Below the pieces are notes generated by a model. It did no database searches and was not told the DNA's origin. It was given only the letters and a program-made list of their open reading frames with translations. A stretch of 64,000 nt of DNA from Acanthaster planci (taxonomy: Eukaryota; Echinodermata; Asteroidea; Valvatida; Acanthasteridae), in NCBI RefSeq assembly GCF_001949145.1, contig NW_019091356.1, positions 591,691 to 655,690 of the forward strand, in the 5' to 3' direction. The position numbers and the translations under genes were made by a program. How positions within the stretch are numbered: position 1 is the first letter of the stretch; every line of letters begins with the position of its first letter. Below are positions 12,201 through 23,132 of the stretch, one piece after another.

Positions 12201-14870
12201 CATCTGTCTTCTCTCTCCTCTTACCTTTGAGCTGTCTCCAGGGTCTGTTCCCAATCCTGCAGTGCCATCAGGAGTCGCATCTTCTCAATCAATGCCGGCA
12301 TGAAGCCGGGGTAGGACACCACAGCTTGGTTGATTTGGTCCAGAGCCCCGCTGTAGTTATGTCTTAGGGTGAAGTAACGAGCCTTGCCTATCAGTGCTTC
12401 AACGTTCTTGGATGCACCACTGAAGACATACCAAAAAATCAGTTTCAAATCCCATCAAGAGCTCAAAATGAACAATTCAGCTATAGTCTTCTGCCTTTTA
12501 CCCAAAGAAAGTGGTTTGTTATTGAGAATTTCTTAATGCCAATACTTCAAGATTTGAAATTTATATCAACAGCCATTCAGATCTTGCAAATGAAAGTTAT
12601 TCTACCTCAGTGCTTCTTCAAAATATTTGCCCGACTTCTTGACATAAGCATCCCTGCCACAGGTAAGATCAATCCAGCCTCGAAGAACTTGGCCCTGTTC
12701 AACAAGAAGAATAAATCCATGAAAGGAGCCCCTTAATCAAACGCTTCACCCCGAATTTCATGGGAAGCATAGCCCTTTTATAGTTTTGGTCAATGATATT
12801 GATGTGTCCTCAGAGACTGAATTCTGATTTTTAGAACTTTTCTACTTGAAATGGAACATCAATGCACATAAATGTAACAGTTGAACTACAAACACAATCA
12901 ATTCCATCCAAGCTCCAGCCCACCTGTTTAGCTCCTTGAGATATCTTCAGCATTCTATCCACATACTCCCTGGCCTTGTCATGTCGTCCTGTGTGCCACA
13001 GAAACGTTGCCGCAAAGTACAGCCCCTAAAATGCAACAGCAAACACCCAGCATCATAAGTCAGACCTAGTTTAGGATGTGTCTCTGAACTAGGAACTTTT
13101 TTGAAATGTTTCACTCTGTTGAGATCCCTCAGAAATGATGTGGTATCTGCATATTTATGGACAAAAACATCTCAATACCTTCTCCCCTGTCCGTTTTCTC
13201 TCTTCCTTCAGTTTGGCATCTAATTCCTGAACTGCTTCTCGATCTGTTTGTGTCAAGACAAAAGTCACAAAATGTGGATTTTAAAAAAAAAGAAAATCAA
13301 TCTAAGATCTTCATTAACCCTAATCCTCCAGGGTATTTTGGCCAGAAACCCTGTCAGACATCATTGGCCATCATTGGTCTCAACATGGCCAGTTTGTTCA
13401 GCTGCTATTGATTGCCCAGTGCATCAAAGTGCATCAGACTTTGACACCTGTTTCACTATGCTGCGTCTAGCAGGGTTAGGGTTCAGGCTGAGAATCCTCA
13501 CTGCTAAAATCAGTTTGGAGATGGTCCCTAACCACAGGGGACTTCACTAAAAAGTCCTGACAATCCTCCCTCTACCAACTAGGACTTACCTACAGTCTTG
13601 CACCTCTTGTGAGAGTACATTAGAGCCATGGTGGAACACAGGATCAAGTCAGGCTTGTCTTTGATAGCTTCAAGCTCACGCATACCCTCAGCAATACGAT
13701 CTATGACAGCCAGATCAAGACAAGACAGCTGAGCTTTCATTAGGGTAGATGTTAGAGTCCAAGGAGATAAGACAGTCATTTAACAACCTTATTACCCATA
13801 GAAGACTATCTATAATGTATAGTGCAGATATTACACAAATATTGACTGCTTCCAGTGGTATAGTAAAACTAGTCTCCCAGGGTGATCCATGAAGCATTCG
13901 CCAAAGCAAATAGTATGCTCCATGGATCACCGAGGGACACTAGTTCTACTATACCAAGAGATAAAGCAGTCAGTGTTTGTTTTATAACACCTCACCCACA
14001 GGTTTATGCTAGGAGCAGAAATGCATGCCGGGGTACTATTCATGGTTTCATTGCTAGGGACATAGTTCTTTGGTTGCTACGGGTAGAGTTCTTTTCAAAG
14101 CAACGCTGCATGTGTATAGTCTTTTTGAAGTGGTGGTACAAAATAGTAAAACTAGAAAGTGTCACATGACACACTTTTGGCCAATCAAGATGCAGCATCC
14201 GTGGGTGAGGTGTTATAAAGTCATACATACAGCAATCACCATACACAATCATCCTTCAAAACAGAAGTATGAATGGGTAATCTACCAATCCCCGGTACAT
14301 GTACAGTATCCTTGTCAGGTGGGAGCCAAAGCTAGAGACAAAAATCAAGGTCTACAAATGCTCTGTAAAAGCCTTGAGTACTTGCCTTCAAGTATAAGGC
14401 CATATGCTTTGAAGAACTGCAATACAGGATCAGCGCCATATTTCTTGATAGCTTCAAGAGCCACTGTCTGCATATGACGATACAGCTTCTCCTGACAATA
14501 GTAATTGATAGCAGCCTGGCCAAAACCAAACAGAATAACCCAGTCAGAAAGATGATCTCAACAATCTGAAGAACCTCTTCCATCCATTTTCTAACTGGGT
14601 ATTTTCCACCTTAAAATCCTTCTACCACAGTATTACCAGAACTGTAGGCCTATTTTCCAGTTTTGCATTCTCCAGAACAGCTTACTTTTGAAACCATTTC
14701 CCTGAGAGATAACTATATGCAACATGGCATCAAAAACATTACCAAGCACAAGCAGTTCAAAATGTCAGTCAGTGGAAACTTACAATACTGGACCAAAATA
14801 AGAATTGCATTCATTTTTGTATTTTATTTAAGCACAACATTACCAATGTAGTGGCATCAGTGTCTGCCAT
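278..14870 (-). CDS. TTC21B: Tetratricopeptide repeat protein 21B (IFT139), complete, 31 coding exons
   Basis: IFT139 is a TPR-solenoid subunit of the IFT-A complex, which drives retrograde transport in cilia and membrane-protein entry into them. I joined exons by frame and splice sites: 14870-14844, 14515-14386, 13700-13590, 13243-13179, 13025-12924, 12694-12606, 12419-12225, 12047-11963, 11684-11586, 11226-11034, 10686-10589, 10460-10260, 10143-9928, 9368-9297, 8996-8769, 8515-8361, 8078-7995, 7708-7525, 7272-7134, 6941-6815, 6533-6468, 6205-5992, 5422-5341, 5099-4949, 4744-4583, 4439-4376, 3971-3846, 3099-2986, 2452-2342, 1041-921, 423-278. The sum is 3,957 nt, or 1,318 residues plus stop, against about 1,316 in human. 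It begins [19 protein letters not shown] and ends KARASIRV. Recognisable blocks include [30 protein letters not shown] and [12 protein letters not shown]. All introns are GT-AG except intron 2 (GC-AG). The paralogue TTC21A is less likely on overall similarity; an unduplicated ancestral TTC21 is also possible. Confidence 0.96.
1095..1884. mobile_element. Outer MITE-like element interrupted by a TTAA element
   Basis: The left end reads GGCCCAATTTCA and the right end TGAAATTGGGCT in inverted orientation. Both are followed inward by GCTTAGCA/TGCTAA-type sequence (1,134-1,150 and 1,716-1,870). The interior is split by the TTAA-flanked element at 1,160-1,711. It sits in TTC21B intron 29. Confidence 0.55.
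1160..1711. mobile_element. TTAA-type MITE, copy 1
   Basis: About 550 bp flanked by TTAA on both sides, with inverted ends TTAACCACTTGCTGC and (reverse complement of the right end) TTAACCACATGCTGC. TTAA target duplication is the mark of piggyBac-class elements. It has no coding capacity. The interior matches copies 2 and 3, for example CTAATCTGGCCCCTATTGAA, which reads CTAATCTAGCCCC here. Confidence 0.75.
3203..3801. mobile_element. TTAA-type MITE, copy 2
   Basis: The left end reads TTAAGCACTTGCCGCCGGGG and the right end is AGCCCGAAGTGGTTAA, so a TTAA is present at each side. The body is clearly homologous to 1,160-1,711 and 38,720-39,300. Unlike copy 1 it retains the segment around 3,425-3,470 (ACCACTGGGGACAAAAGC). 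It lies in TTC21B intron 27, about 100 bp from exon 28 and 45 bp from exon 27. Confidence 0.72.
6655..6808. mobile_element. Short inverted-repeat element beside TTC21B exon 20
   Basis: The left arm (from 6,657: CCGGTTTATACTTC ... GAATATGACATCAC) and the right arm (ACGTCATGAATTTGCATTTG ... GAGTATGAACAGG) are imperfect inverted copies. The element ends fewer than 10 bases from the exon 20 donor at 6,815/6,814. A run of T precedes its left end. Confidence 0.5.
7286..7379. repeat. 20-bp tandem repeat in TTC21B intron 18
   Basis: The unit GGTTCATTATATCCAAGGAT begins at 7,286, 7,306, 7,326 and 7,346, with a partial fifth copy at 7,366. The copies differ at one or two positions (ATATCC/ATGTCC, GGAC/GGAT). 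Confidence 0.9.
7525..10686 (-). other. TTC21B: TTC21B exons 11-18: central TPR region (residues 366-778)
   Basis: Eight exons give [19 protein letters not shown], the segment ending [75 protein letters not shown] and [20 protein letters not shown]. These follow the human order without gap. A low-complexity basic stretch in exon 15 ([15 protein letters not shown], near 8,840-8,890) sits where human has a variable loop. Exon 14 is the shortest of the block (72 nt). Confidence 0.93.
9594..9875 (+). repeat. Three tandem tRNA-like units, period 93 bp, in TTC21B intron 13
   Basis: The core GGTTCAAA(C/T)CC, a close match to the Pol III B box, recurs at 9,669, 9,762 and 9,855, exactly 93 bp apart. 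Each is preceded by a shared block GTAAGCTTC/TTAGCTTTATAGTAAAGTG..CAGACATC that resembles an A box plus D arm. The copies are about 75-80% alike by eye. The T stem does not pair fully in any copy, so these look like tRNA-derived repeats and not functional tRNA genes. They lie antisense to the gene. Confidence 0.5.
13848..13975. repeat. Inverted repeat (hairpin) in TTC21B intron 2
   Basis: The left arm reads ACTGCTTCCAGTGGTATAGT and continues AAAACTAGT...GGTGATCCATG. It is mirrored by CATGGATCACC...ACTAGTTCTACTATACCAAG and a closing AAAGCAGT. Arms are about 50 bases with a short centre near 13,896-13,917. Confidence 0.75.
13978..14221. mobile_element. MITE-like element with TATAACACCTCACCCA ends
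   Basis: The left end near 13,980-13,999 (TTTATAACACCTCACCCACA) and the right end near 14,200-14,219 (GTGGGTGAGGTGTTATAAAG) are inverted copies of about 19 bp. The element adjoins the hairpin at 13,848-13,975, and both lie inside intron 2. Confidence 0.65.
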
Positions 14871-14947
14871 GCTGATTGTAGATTTCAATGTTTCCAGACA
14901 AGTTTCAGGCACACTCCAGCCACTACAAGAACCTGCGCCATTAAATC
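14871..14947 (-). other. Probable TTC21B 5' leader exon with an upstream ORF
   Basis: A splice-acceptor-like tract (CGTTCTTTTTTTGGGTCAG on the minus strand) ends near 14,949. Between it and the start codon is an upstream ATG opening an 18-codon frame (MAQVLVVAGVCLKLVWKH), which stops before the main ATG. If the acceptor is used, the transcription start lies further upstream, somewhere in 15-17 kb. Seen: tract, uORF. Inferred: exon boundary. Confidence 0.4.
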
Positions 14948-17189
14948 TGACCCAAAAAAAGAACGATGTCAGTTTGAATGCACTTATAATGACACAGGCT
15001 TACACCCTAACTAAGGTTGGATGATGTTTTGATTCCATTTTAATTAATGCCCAGGGTATCAGTTCATCCTATCATAGCAAACTTCTTTACAACACTTTCT
15101 TTTTCGCACTTATATCTGACGGAGGTAGCAGAAATTTGGTTCGCAGTTCGCAGTTATGGGGTTTGTTGTCACTCCATGCTCCAACATTAGTGTGAACTCA
15201 AGCAGGGTGTGGTGGTGAACTCCATAGTTCCAGGGGTAGGGCCTAGGTTGACGTAGGCTAAATTATAAAGTCAGGCTACCTACATGTAGCTCCTTTAATT
15301 TTCTTCATTGGCAAGATGGCATATACTTGTTACATTTTTCCTCCGTTGGACTGTTCTTCTTTGACTCATGGAACAGGTTACATACACGAACGCTGCTTGA
15401 CACCCTGTGCACAAACCCAGGCCTTGTATGAGACTGGCAATATGACTGGTCTGAAAAATTTGAAGTGTTTTCCAAATGAATGCCTTCATATTTTCACTGC
15501 TAAATTTGACTTTTAAGGAGATTTCATTGCTTTCTGATAGATAACAGGTTACTGCAGGGAAAATTGGTGGTGTCCTTATATGGAATTCCCCTCTGACTCA
15601 CTCCCTCAATTGTCACATTTTAGAAACTAAGAGCTTGCCAACAATCCTACAATTGGAAAGAGTTCCATGATCATGATATACGGATGCCGTACTTCCAGAA
15701 CTGTAAGGTTTATGCAAACCTTAACCCTGATCAGCAGCTTATAACTCCCAGTCCCCTGTACAGTGGCACAAGGGGGTGTGACCTCAATCGTCCAGAGCTA
15801 GTCTGGGGGTAAATTTCAGTCTGATGCACAAGTCCCATCTTTACCCTCGCTAAAATGATTTGTTTCCACTGCTGCAACGACTGTTTCCAGTGGCCTACGT
15901 GTAATGTGTTGTCCAATGAAATGTCCTGTCCACGTGACATGTGAATTAAGAGACTAAGTTGGTGAACGTCACCAACACACCATTCAACTAATAGAAATTT
16001 TTCTTTCATTCGAGAGCGAAAGGAAACTGAATAGAATGAGATGGGAGCTATGTTGTAATTGGTGAAGCTGCCACACTGATGACAACAATGACCTTTCAAA
16101 TGACATGACTGGGTGAGCTAGGCAGGCAGTCATGGACACAGGTGTGGGTACGGAACAATAAATTTCACCATTTTAAATGGTATAATGTAAATTAACCTCC
16201 CTGTCCCATACAAAATTGTATCCCGGGAGACCTCACGAAATTATAGGGGCAAAATCGGTGTAACAGCATAGAAATTTCACACAAACCGAAGTAGCACCGT
16301 ATGTCGGATAGGCCTATGACAGTTTATGTTGCCATCTGTACTAGTACTAGTAGTAGTACTAGTAGGCCTGAGGCAAGTCGTATAAACCTAAGTTATAGTT
16401 CTGGAAGTACGGACGCCATTTGAGACCTGTGCACAAACCCTACGAGACTGGTCGGAAAAATTGTGATTTCTAAGTAAACAACTTGTTTTCTTCCTTCCTA
16501 AATTGAATTTTTCTGGACGCGTTCAAGTGTTGGTTTCTGACGGCTAAATACTTGTGGAATGGAAATGTCCACCGGCCGCTGCGACTAAGCTCGAGCATCG
16601 TGGTCGAGAAATTACGGTTAATTTATTCAACATTCCTGACCAAAACAAATCTTTTATGGACGTCAACGTCACCTTTACGATGTACTTACAATCGTGTAGA
16701 AAATGTAGAGAGAAAAACAGGCAACTGATGCACAATTACAGTTGATAAATAATGACACTGCAAACGACGTCCCACAACCGCTCCAGCGACTCATTTCTCA
16801 CGCAAAAATGTGTTGACAGGATCTAGGCAACACTGCGCCCTCTACAGTCAGCTGGTTGTCACCCGTGGCGGAACGTGCCCGTGAAAGAAAACAGCATCCT
16901 GTCTTGTATCAGTCCTGTCCGGAAGACAAACTTCATATTTAATTGAACCCTGTTTGCCTAAATTATTATTTTACATGTACCCTTTAACATTCTGTTCACT
17001 ACTGTTATAAATGATGCGGTTTGCCTGCATTTTCCATAGCTATGAGTTTTGTGCAAACTGCGGACACTATCTGGCTATGAGTATGGGAATTTCTGAACAC
17101 AGGTCAGTTCAAAACTGAACAGAGAAATGTACGGGACTGACAACAAATGGAGACTTCATATTATGACGAAATATTTGCTGAAATATAGA
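14948..17189 (-). promoter_or_regulatory. TTC21B upstream region, putative promoter, partly repeat-derived
   Basis: There is no exon I can support. It holds an inverted pair (15,682-15,713 against 16,382-16,418, sharing TTCTGGAAGTACGG) and a direct pair starting CCTGTGCACAAACCC at 15,404 and 16,426. A palindromic CTAGTACTAG run is at 16,338-16,365, and a more CpG-containing stretch at 16,510-16,890. Weak RFX X-box-like sites occur at 15,068-15,081 and 16,329-16,342. The promoter position is an inference from its place between the two genes. Confidence 0.3.
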
Positions 17190-17195
17190 TTTATT
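17190..17195 (-). terminator. Distal candidate AATAAA for the receptor gene
   Basis: This minus-strand AATAAA is at the far edge of the A+T-rich tract and just before the region where TTC21B upstream sequence is expected to start. A nearer AATAAA is at 23,292-23,297. Confidence 0.25.
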
Positions 17196-19932
17196 GATGA
17201 TAACCATTCCAAAACAATTCTGTGAGTAAATATCTAACCATTTTAAGACTGTTTTTCTCTGTTTTAGTTATGAGAGGTATTCAAGCGAACACATTTCAAA
17301 GGATATTTCTATAAATCTCTTAATGTAATATTCTCAATATGTAATACTCAATTTTATCATCACAGAAATTAAAAAAGGCCACTTTTCATCTCCTTCAGAA
17401 GAATAAAATCTTCAGAATACACCATCCACTTTTTATACACAAAGCACAAAGCTTCCTTGTCATTTTGTCTAAATACATCTTATGTACAAGAAACAAAACC
17501 TTCAAACGCTAGACTGTATTCAATCCTTCACAGTGAGGTAATGTTTCCAAATCAAAAAACAAAATGTAGTCTCACTTAGTGTGAAAAAAAGTGATTTTAT
17601 ATGTCAGACAAAAGTTGGGGTAATTCTTCACCATTTGAATACTATCAAGCAAAGATCAAAGTCTGTTGATCTTTCTAAAGAGAGAATGCCTAACTACATT
17701 TCTCACTGACATTGCCAACCTGGGCATTTTGTTTACAGCTGATTCTCTTGAAGTTCATACTTGGGTCTTGGACAAATTCTACAAAGAGTTAATATAAGTG
17801 ACTACACTTCTCAGTTGAATAAGATGGCTCTGATCATCATGAAAAAATGGTTCCCAAAATTATTATGCAAAAACAAAATACTCAGAAATACATTTAACAT
17901 ATAATGATTCAATACTTCATGTAAAAAGAGAATATAAAAACCAAAAAACCAAGCCATGCACAGAAAACACACATAAAACCTCAAAAACCTGTATTTTAAT
18001 ACATGATAATGATGCAACCACATACAATAATTGTATCTCTTAAAGTCAAACACCAATAATTGATATTCTATTTACAGTGCAACAATGTTTCTTCACATAA
18101 CTAGTTTAATAAAAAATACATCCATTATTATTTGTATTATCTTCATTTTTTTCTTTTAATAAAATGTCTGCTCAGTAAATTCATGAGAACCCGTTTAAAA
18201 CTAATTTTGGGTGACCCACATTAATCAGCTCTGTTTCATGAGCACACACATTAGGCATTGCCGTGGCACTTGTGCGATTCTACAGGTCACTTACAGACAC
18301 ACCAGTGATCACCAGGGGTGATTCAGGAAATGATCTCCCATTGCCAATACAAACGGAAGAAGGACTCATGTGGCTGCATAAAGTGACCAATGGTTAAACC
18401 TTCTGGGATTTCAGTTAGCTCTGACGTTTTACCTGAAACTTCAGACCTACAAAACCAATGCAAAAATAAACACCTTAAAAAAACAAACAAGCAAAGCCTG
18501 CTTTCTGTGTGGACTCATGAAACTGCACCATTAATGCTGACCTTTAAAATCCCTTTGATAGTTTCCAGGCTTAGTTGTACATGTACACAGTTCCACAACA
18601 GACAAAGTAATACAACTTACGAGGTAGTCCTTTTTTTTTCAATATGACTCCAACCATTTTTTAAAAAAGGGCAAAAAATGGACAGTGGACAATTTTACAT
18701 ATAGAAATGTATGAATCGTTCATACCTTATGACTGAAGAAGCCAATATGAATACAAATACAACAACAATTTAGTAATCTGGGGAGGAAACTCTGAGGTTG
18801 TTACTACAGAGTGGTGCGTGATCATATGCAGTATGCCCAAGTTTAAGAATGCATGCAACCACCTCTGGCACCACCTTTGTAATGGCATCTCTCCAAATTT
18901 GAGTGACAAAGACTTAATATGATTCAACAATTGAAAAGCACTCAAAAACAAATTAAAGTTCATCATGACACCCGACTATTTGCCTCACTGTTACACAGTG
19001 CTCCAGTATCATACATACACAGTATTAACTGGTTTTCAAGAAACTTAGATTTTGATTATTACGTTACAAATAAAAATTACCTTCTGAAGTGTATCCCTAA
19101 AATATCTGAAAGGCAGAATTTAAAAGTGACAATAATTTTGTTCAGAAAAATGTAGCAGGAGGAGAATGCAAAGGATGACATGATACAAAGGATTTCAACT
19201 GTGGGAAAACTGTGGAAACTCCAAATTTCCAATTTTCCAGTCACAGGTAAACTAAAGTCCTTCTTGGTCAAGAGCTGAAAAGCATTCAGCATGCTTTTCC
19301 TTGCCACCACAAATCATTCAGAAGACTTACCCACCTTCTTGCTGCTTTGTTTTCATTTGGGGGGCAAACTTATTCTCTTTTCACTATTTGCATTGAAGCA
19401 AGACACGACTTAACACTTAACATTAACCACTTGATGCCAGATGACATGGAAACACATAATTTTCCTTATTTGTTTCACTGAGGATATGTACACTCGTTTA
19501 AGAAATCTTTGTCAAATCCACAGATGACGTATTAGCATAGTGCTTGATTGGGTCAAAGCTGAATTCAAATTGAAGAAATTGTGGGTAAAAAACCCACCCC
19601 AGCAGCTTTTTCGGGTAAGAATATCCGACGTTAATTGGTTAAGAACCATTATCATTTACAGCAGAAAGCAGCTATTTTAGCAGCAAATTTCACAAATACA
19701 TACAATGATCATTAGAAAAGAGCACTAGTGTTTTATATAGTATAACAATATCATTATTCAAAATGATAAACTAATGAAATTCAAGCTATCAAAGAAGAGG
19801 TTAATGATCTGTTAGGGTGGCTAACAAGCCTACTGAACTGTTTGAATAGGGTAAGCAGGTGTATATCAGCCCCTTAAGGTCTCACGTAGTAGCCTTCAAA
19901 CCTATTAACAGTGACCAAACAACACTGAGCAA

Positions 19933-20071
19933 TTTTGAAATGAGTGGATTTGGCTTAGACTTCAGTTTCACTGGTTCCAGTCAGAGCTTGAACATGTGGT
20001 TTCGAACGCTACTTCAAAATGGCTGGAACCAGCAAAACTAAAGTCTAAGCCGAATCCACTTGTTTCGAAAA
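19933..20071. repeat. Inverted repeat with about 48-bp arms
   Basis: The left arm 19,933-19,980 (GAGTGGATTTGGCTTAGACT ... CTGGTTCCAG) is mirrored at 20,023-20,071 (CTGGAACCAG ... AGTCTAAGCCGAATCCACTT). About 40 of 48 positions match, with a 42-base spacer. If the region is transcribed as a 3' UTR this would form a stable hairpin. A solo MITE is the likely origin. Confidence 0.75.
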
Positions 20072-22686
20072 CGTCCATAGAAAAAGCAGCTGTTGTTCCC
20101 CCTGGGCAACTGTAGTAAAGACAGCAACAAGGGATAATTTTCTGTTGAATAAGAAATTTTGTCTAAACTTTGACTGATACAAGTGCTGAATTAGCAGGGA
20201 TTTGGGAAGACTAATTTTCTTTTTCTAAGACTTTTGCTTTTGTAAATTTTGTGGGTTTGAACATTACCACTCCAATTACTCCCTTTTTCTTAAAAAAAAA
20301 AGTTTTTTAAATAAAGTCTTTTGGAAAACAATTAATTATTTACACCTCTCATTTATGTGTGACCATAAACTAGTAGCATTAAACTGGATCTGGTAATCAG
20401 AATTAATTCATCTTTGCATCCTTGCAGCACTGCCAACATTTCTGTTTCCAAAAATTCAATTACAATATATTTCTTACAATTCTAGTGCAACGGCATGTCT
20501 CTCCACTGGTTACACAACTTCCAAGTAGTTAAAAAATATTGTAACTGCAAAATTGAATCTTTTGGATTCTTTTTTCTGTTTTACCTAAACTACAACACTA
20601 CATCTATAGTAAACCTACGCATCAAAAATAAGTGTGCCATTTAAATGAAAATGTTGTTAAATACGACATTTTCACTTTTTCAACTTACTTTACATGTATA
20701 TCCAAAGAACGAACTACAATTTTGTGGGAAATTAAACATAAATAAAAAACTGGGATAAAAATTGTGGCTTAATTCAGACAAAATGAAAAGTTTCATAAGT
20801 AAAAAAATTCTAAAATTCTAAAAATTTACCTTTTCAATTCTTTTTTATATTTTGGAGTTTTTGTTTCTTTTCAACTACATGGCATTCCTATTCTCTCTCA
20901 AAAGAAAACAAAACAGCTTTTCTGAACTCAAATTTCAGTTTTTAAAATGAAATACTTGGTTCCTATAAAGCCAAGATTTCAGCAGCAGTCCCTTGCAATG
21001 CAGCACTTAGTTTTTTTTTTTTAGTGATTTTTCCAACTTTTATGTGGCATAAAATCCAAGCACCTCCGGAAACAGGAAGTTCACTACTGACAAATTTCTT
21101 CCTGTTTGAAAATGGCCAATCAAACATTTGTTTAACTCTTTTCAAGGTTACATAACACTTTCTATATTATATCACGTTTTGTTGTATAACTTGCATAATC
21201 ATAGTTACAGTAACATTATACAAGCTATACAACAAAACTTACTAACAACATCTCAAATACAAGATTAAAAGGTTACCTGAACATGACATGCTTGAAGCAT
21301 AACGCATGGCTGTCATTAACTTTCTTTAGCTTGCGGCAGCATGTTTAGTCTAATGTCAATCAAGTCTGAGTAGCAGTAGCGTTTGTTCTATGATCTCTGC
21401 AGTCTTTCCCTGCCATGTACAGTTAACTAATGAGGACAAGAGGGAACATCAAAGACCAAATAACAGCCACAGTAGAGGAAAATGGCCAAAAATCCCTCAA
21501 CACACTGCAGAACTGACTTAAATTGGGATGAAGTTAGGAGTGGTTAGGTTTTTTAATGAGCAAAATACCGACATGTATAGATGCAGCAGCATCATCAAGT
21601 CAGCAGAGTTTCACAAAATTTACAAATCATTTTCTGCCCAACTTTCTGGACAATTCTACTAAAGTTATAGCACTTGAATCCTGTTAACAAGCCCTGAACA
21701 AATCTGCCGCAGAATTTGACTTTCTACAAGCTCCACTTTGTTCAAGTATATAGCAGTTCCAATCCCCCCCAAAAAGAATAAAATTTCCATATTCTAATTT
21801 TTAAAAAATTAATTTTATCAGGGGAAAATATTAAACTTTAAATTATACATACTTTGTCCACACAGTTTAGAACACAGAATTTAACAGTGAATATAATGTG
21901 AATTAAAATACGCCTGATGTTATATATTATTTATATATACAATTACACATTGATCGTGAAACTTCATTCTTATGGAAATAGCCACATGTCTGAGGTATAG
22001 AAAATTCCAAATATCTCACTTCCTCGTTTACCTTTACCTAGGCTGTTCATTTTTAGATCATCAAAATATATATCAGTTCCTTTTCCAATCTGCACAAGTC
22101 CGGAATCTGGTTAGTCTTTGCTTTAAAAAAAAATTCTCAGAAACTTCACCAGGTAGAAGCTAAGCCCATGAAAGATAAGTCCAGTTTTGTATTGAAAAAT
22201 TGTTTTAAAAAGAGGATGCTGAAGAAAAAAGACTCTTCTATCCAAAGACTATTTCCTTTCAAATCCTGGGTGCATTTCTGAATTAGTGGAATATTTACAC
22301 ATATTGTAAAGTTAATTTGTTTTTTAACTGTACATAAATGGGATTTTTTCCACAAGGCACTCTTTCTTTAATAGTAAATATAACAACATCCCATTTGTGT
22401 TTACACTACCTTAACATGGGGATTTACATGAGGTAACTTTAAAATGTGGAAGTAAACTCCCAAATCAATCATGTGACAGTAATGTATCTGTGTTTCAAAC
22501 AGACATGTTTTAACACTTGCAGAATTTCCAAGAGATATCACATTGGTATGACCCTGACCAAACCATCGAAAGAGAGCTAGATTTATCATTGGATAAAGCT
22601 CACAGACAATTTAAATGTTATTACATCAAACCAATGCATGTTCAGTGTTGAGTCTTCATATGAGCTTAACCAGCGGATTGAACAGG

Positions 22687-23132
22687 NNNNNNNNNNNNNN
22701 NNNNNNNNNNNNNNNNNNNNNNNNNNNNNNNNNNNNNNNNNNNNNNNNNNNNNNNNNNNNNNNNNNNNNNNNNNNNNNNNNNNNNNNNNNNNNNNNNNNN
22801 NNNNNNNNNNNNNNNNNNNNNNNNNNNNNNNNNNNNNNNNNNNNNNNNNNNNNNNNNNNNNNNNNNNNNNNNNNNNNNNNNNNNNNNNNNNNNNNNNNNN
22901 NNNNNNNNNNNNNNNNNNNNNNNNNNNNNNNNNNNNNNNNNNNNNNNNNNNNNNNNNNNNNNNNNNNNNNNNNNNNNNNNNNNNNNNNNNNNNNNNNNNN
23001 NNNNNNNNNNNNNNNNNNNNNNNNNNNNNNNNNNNNNNNNNNNNNNNNNNNNNNNNNNNNNNNNNNNNNNNNNNNNNNNNNNNNNNNNNNNNNNNNNNNN
23101 NNNNNNNNNNNNNNNNNNNNNNNNNNNNNNNN
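22687..23132. other. Assembly gap of 446 N
   Basis: An uninterrupted run of N inside the gene-free tract; the bases on either side show no exon. Confidence 0.99.

Larger units (their letters stand above)
13701..14385 (-). other. TTC21B: GC-AG intron 2 of TTC21B
   Basis: On the minus strand exon 2 ends TTGAAG and the intron starts GCAAGTACTC, the usual AG|GCAAGT form of GC donors. The nearest GT, four bases further on, would put the next exon out of frame and meet a stop within a few codons. With the GC donor the product reads [18 protein letters not shown], colinear with the human protein. Confidence 0.85.
11034..14870 (-). other. TTC21B: TTC21B exons 1-10: N-terminal TPR region (residues 1-365)
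   Basis: Exon 1 codes only nine residues (MADTDATTL), and exon 2 opens with [10 protein letters not shown], which aligns with the start of human TTC21B after a few residues. That fixes the start at 14,870. Exons 5 to 10 carry helix-pair repeats such as [37 protein letters not shown] and [19 protein letters not shown], with the small/aromatic spacing usual for TPRs. Exon junction phases all agree, and no in-frame stop appears once introns are removed. Confidence 0.93.

Noticed and set aside
16554-16745. 63-codon plus-strand open frame in the TTC21B upstream region
   Set aside because: It is short, has no recognised family and is not supported by splice or promoter signals. It could be a leader of a divergent transcript, but nothing in the sequence shows this.
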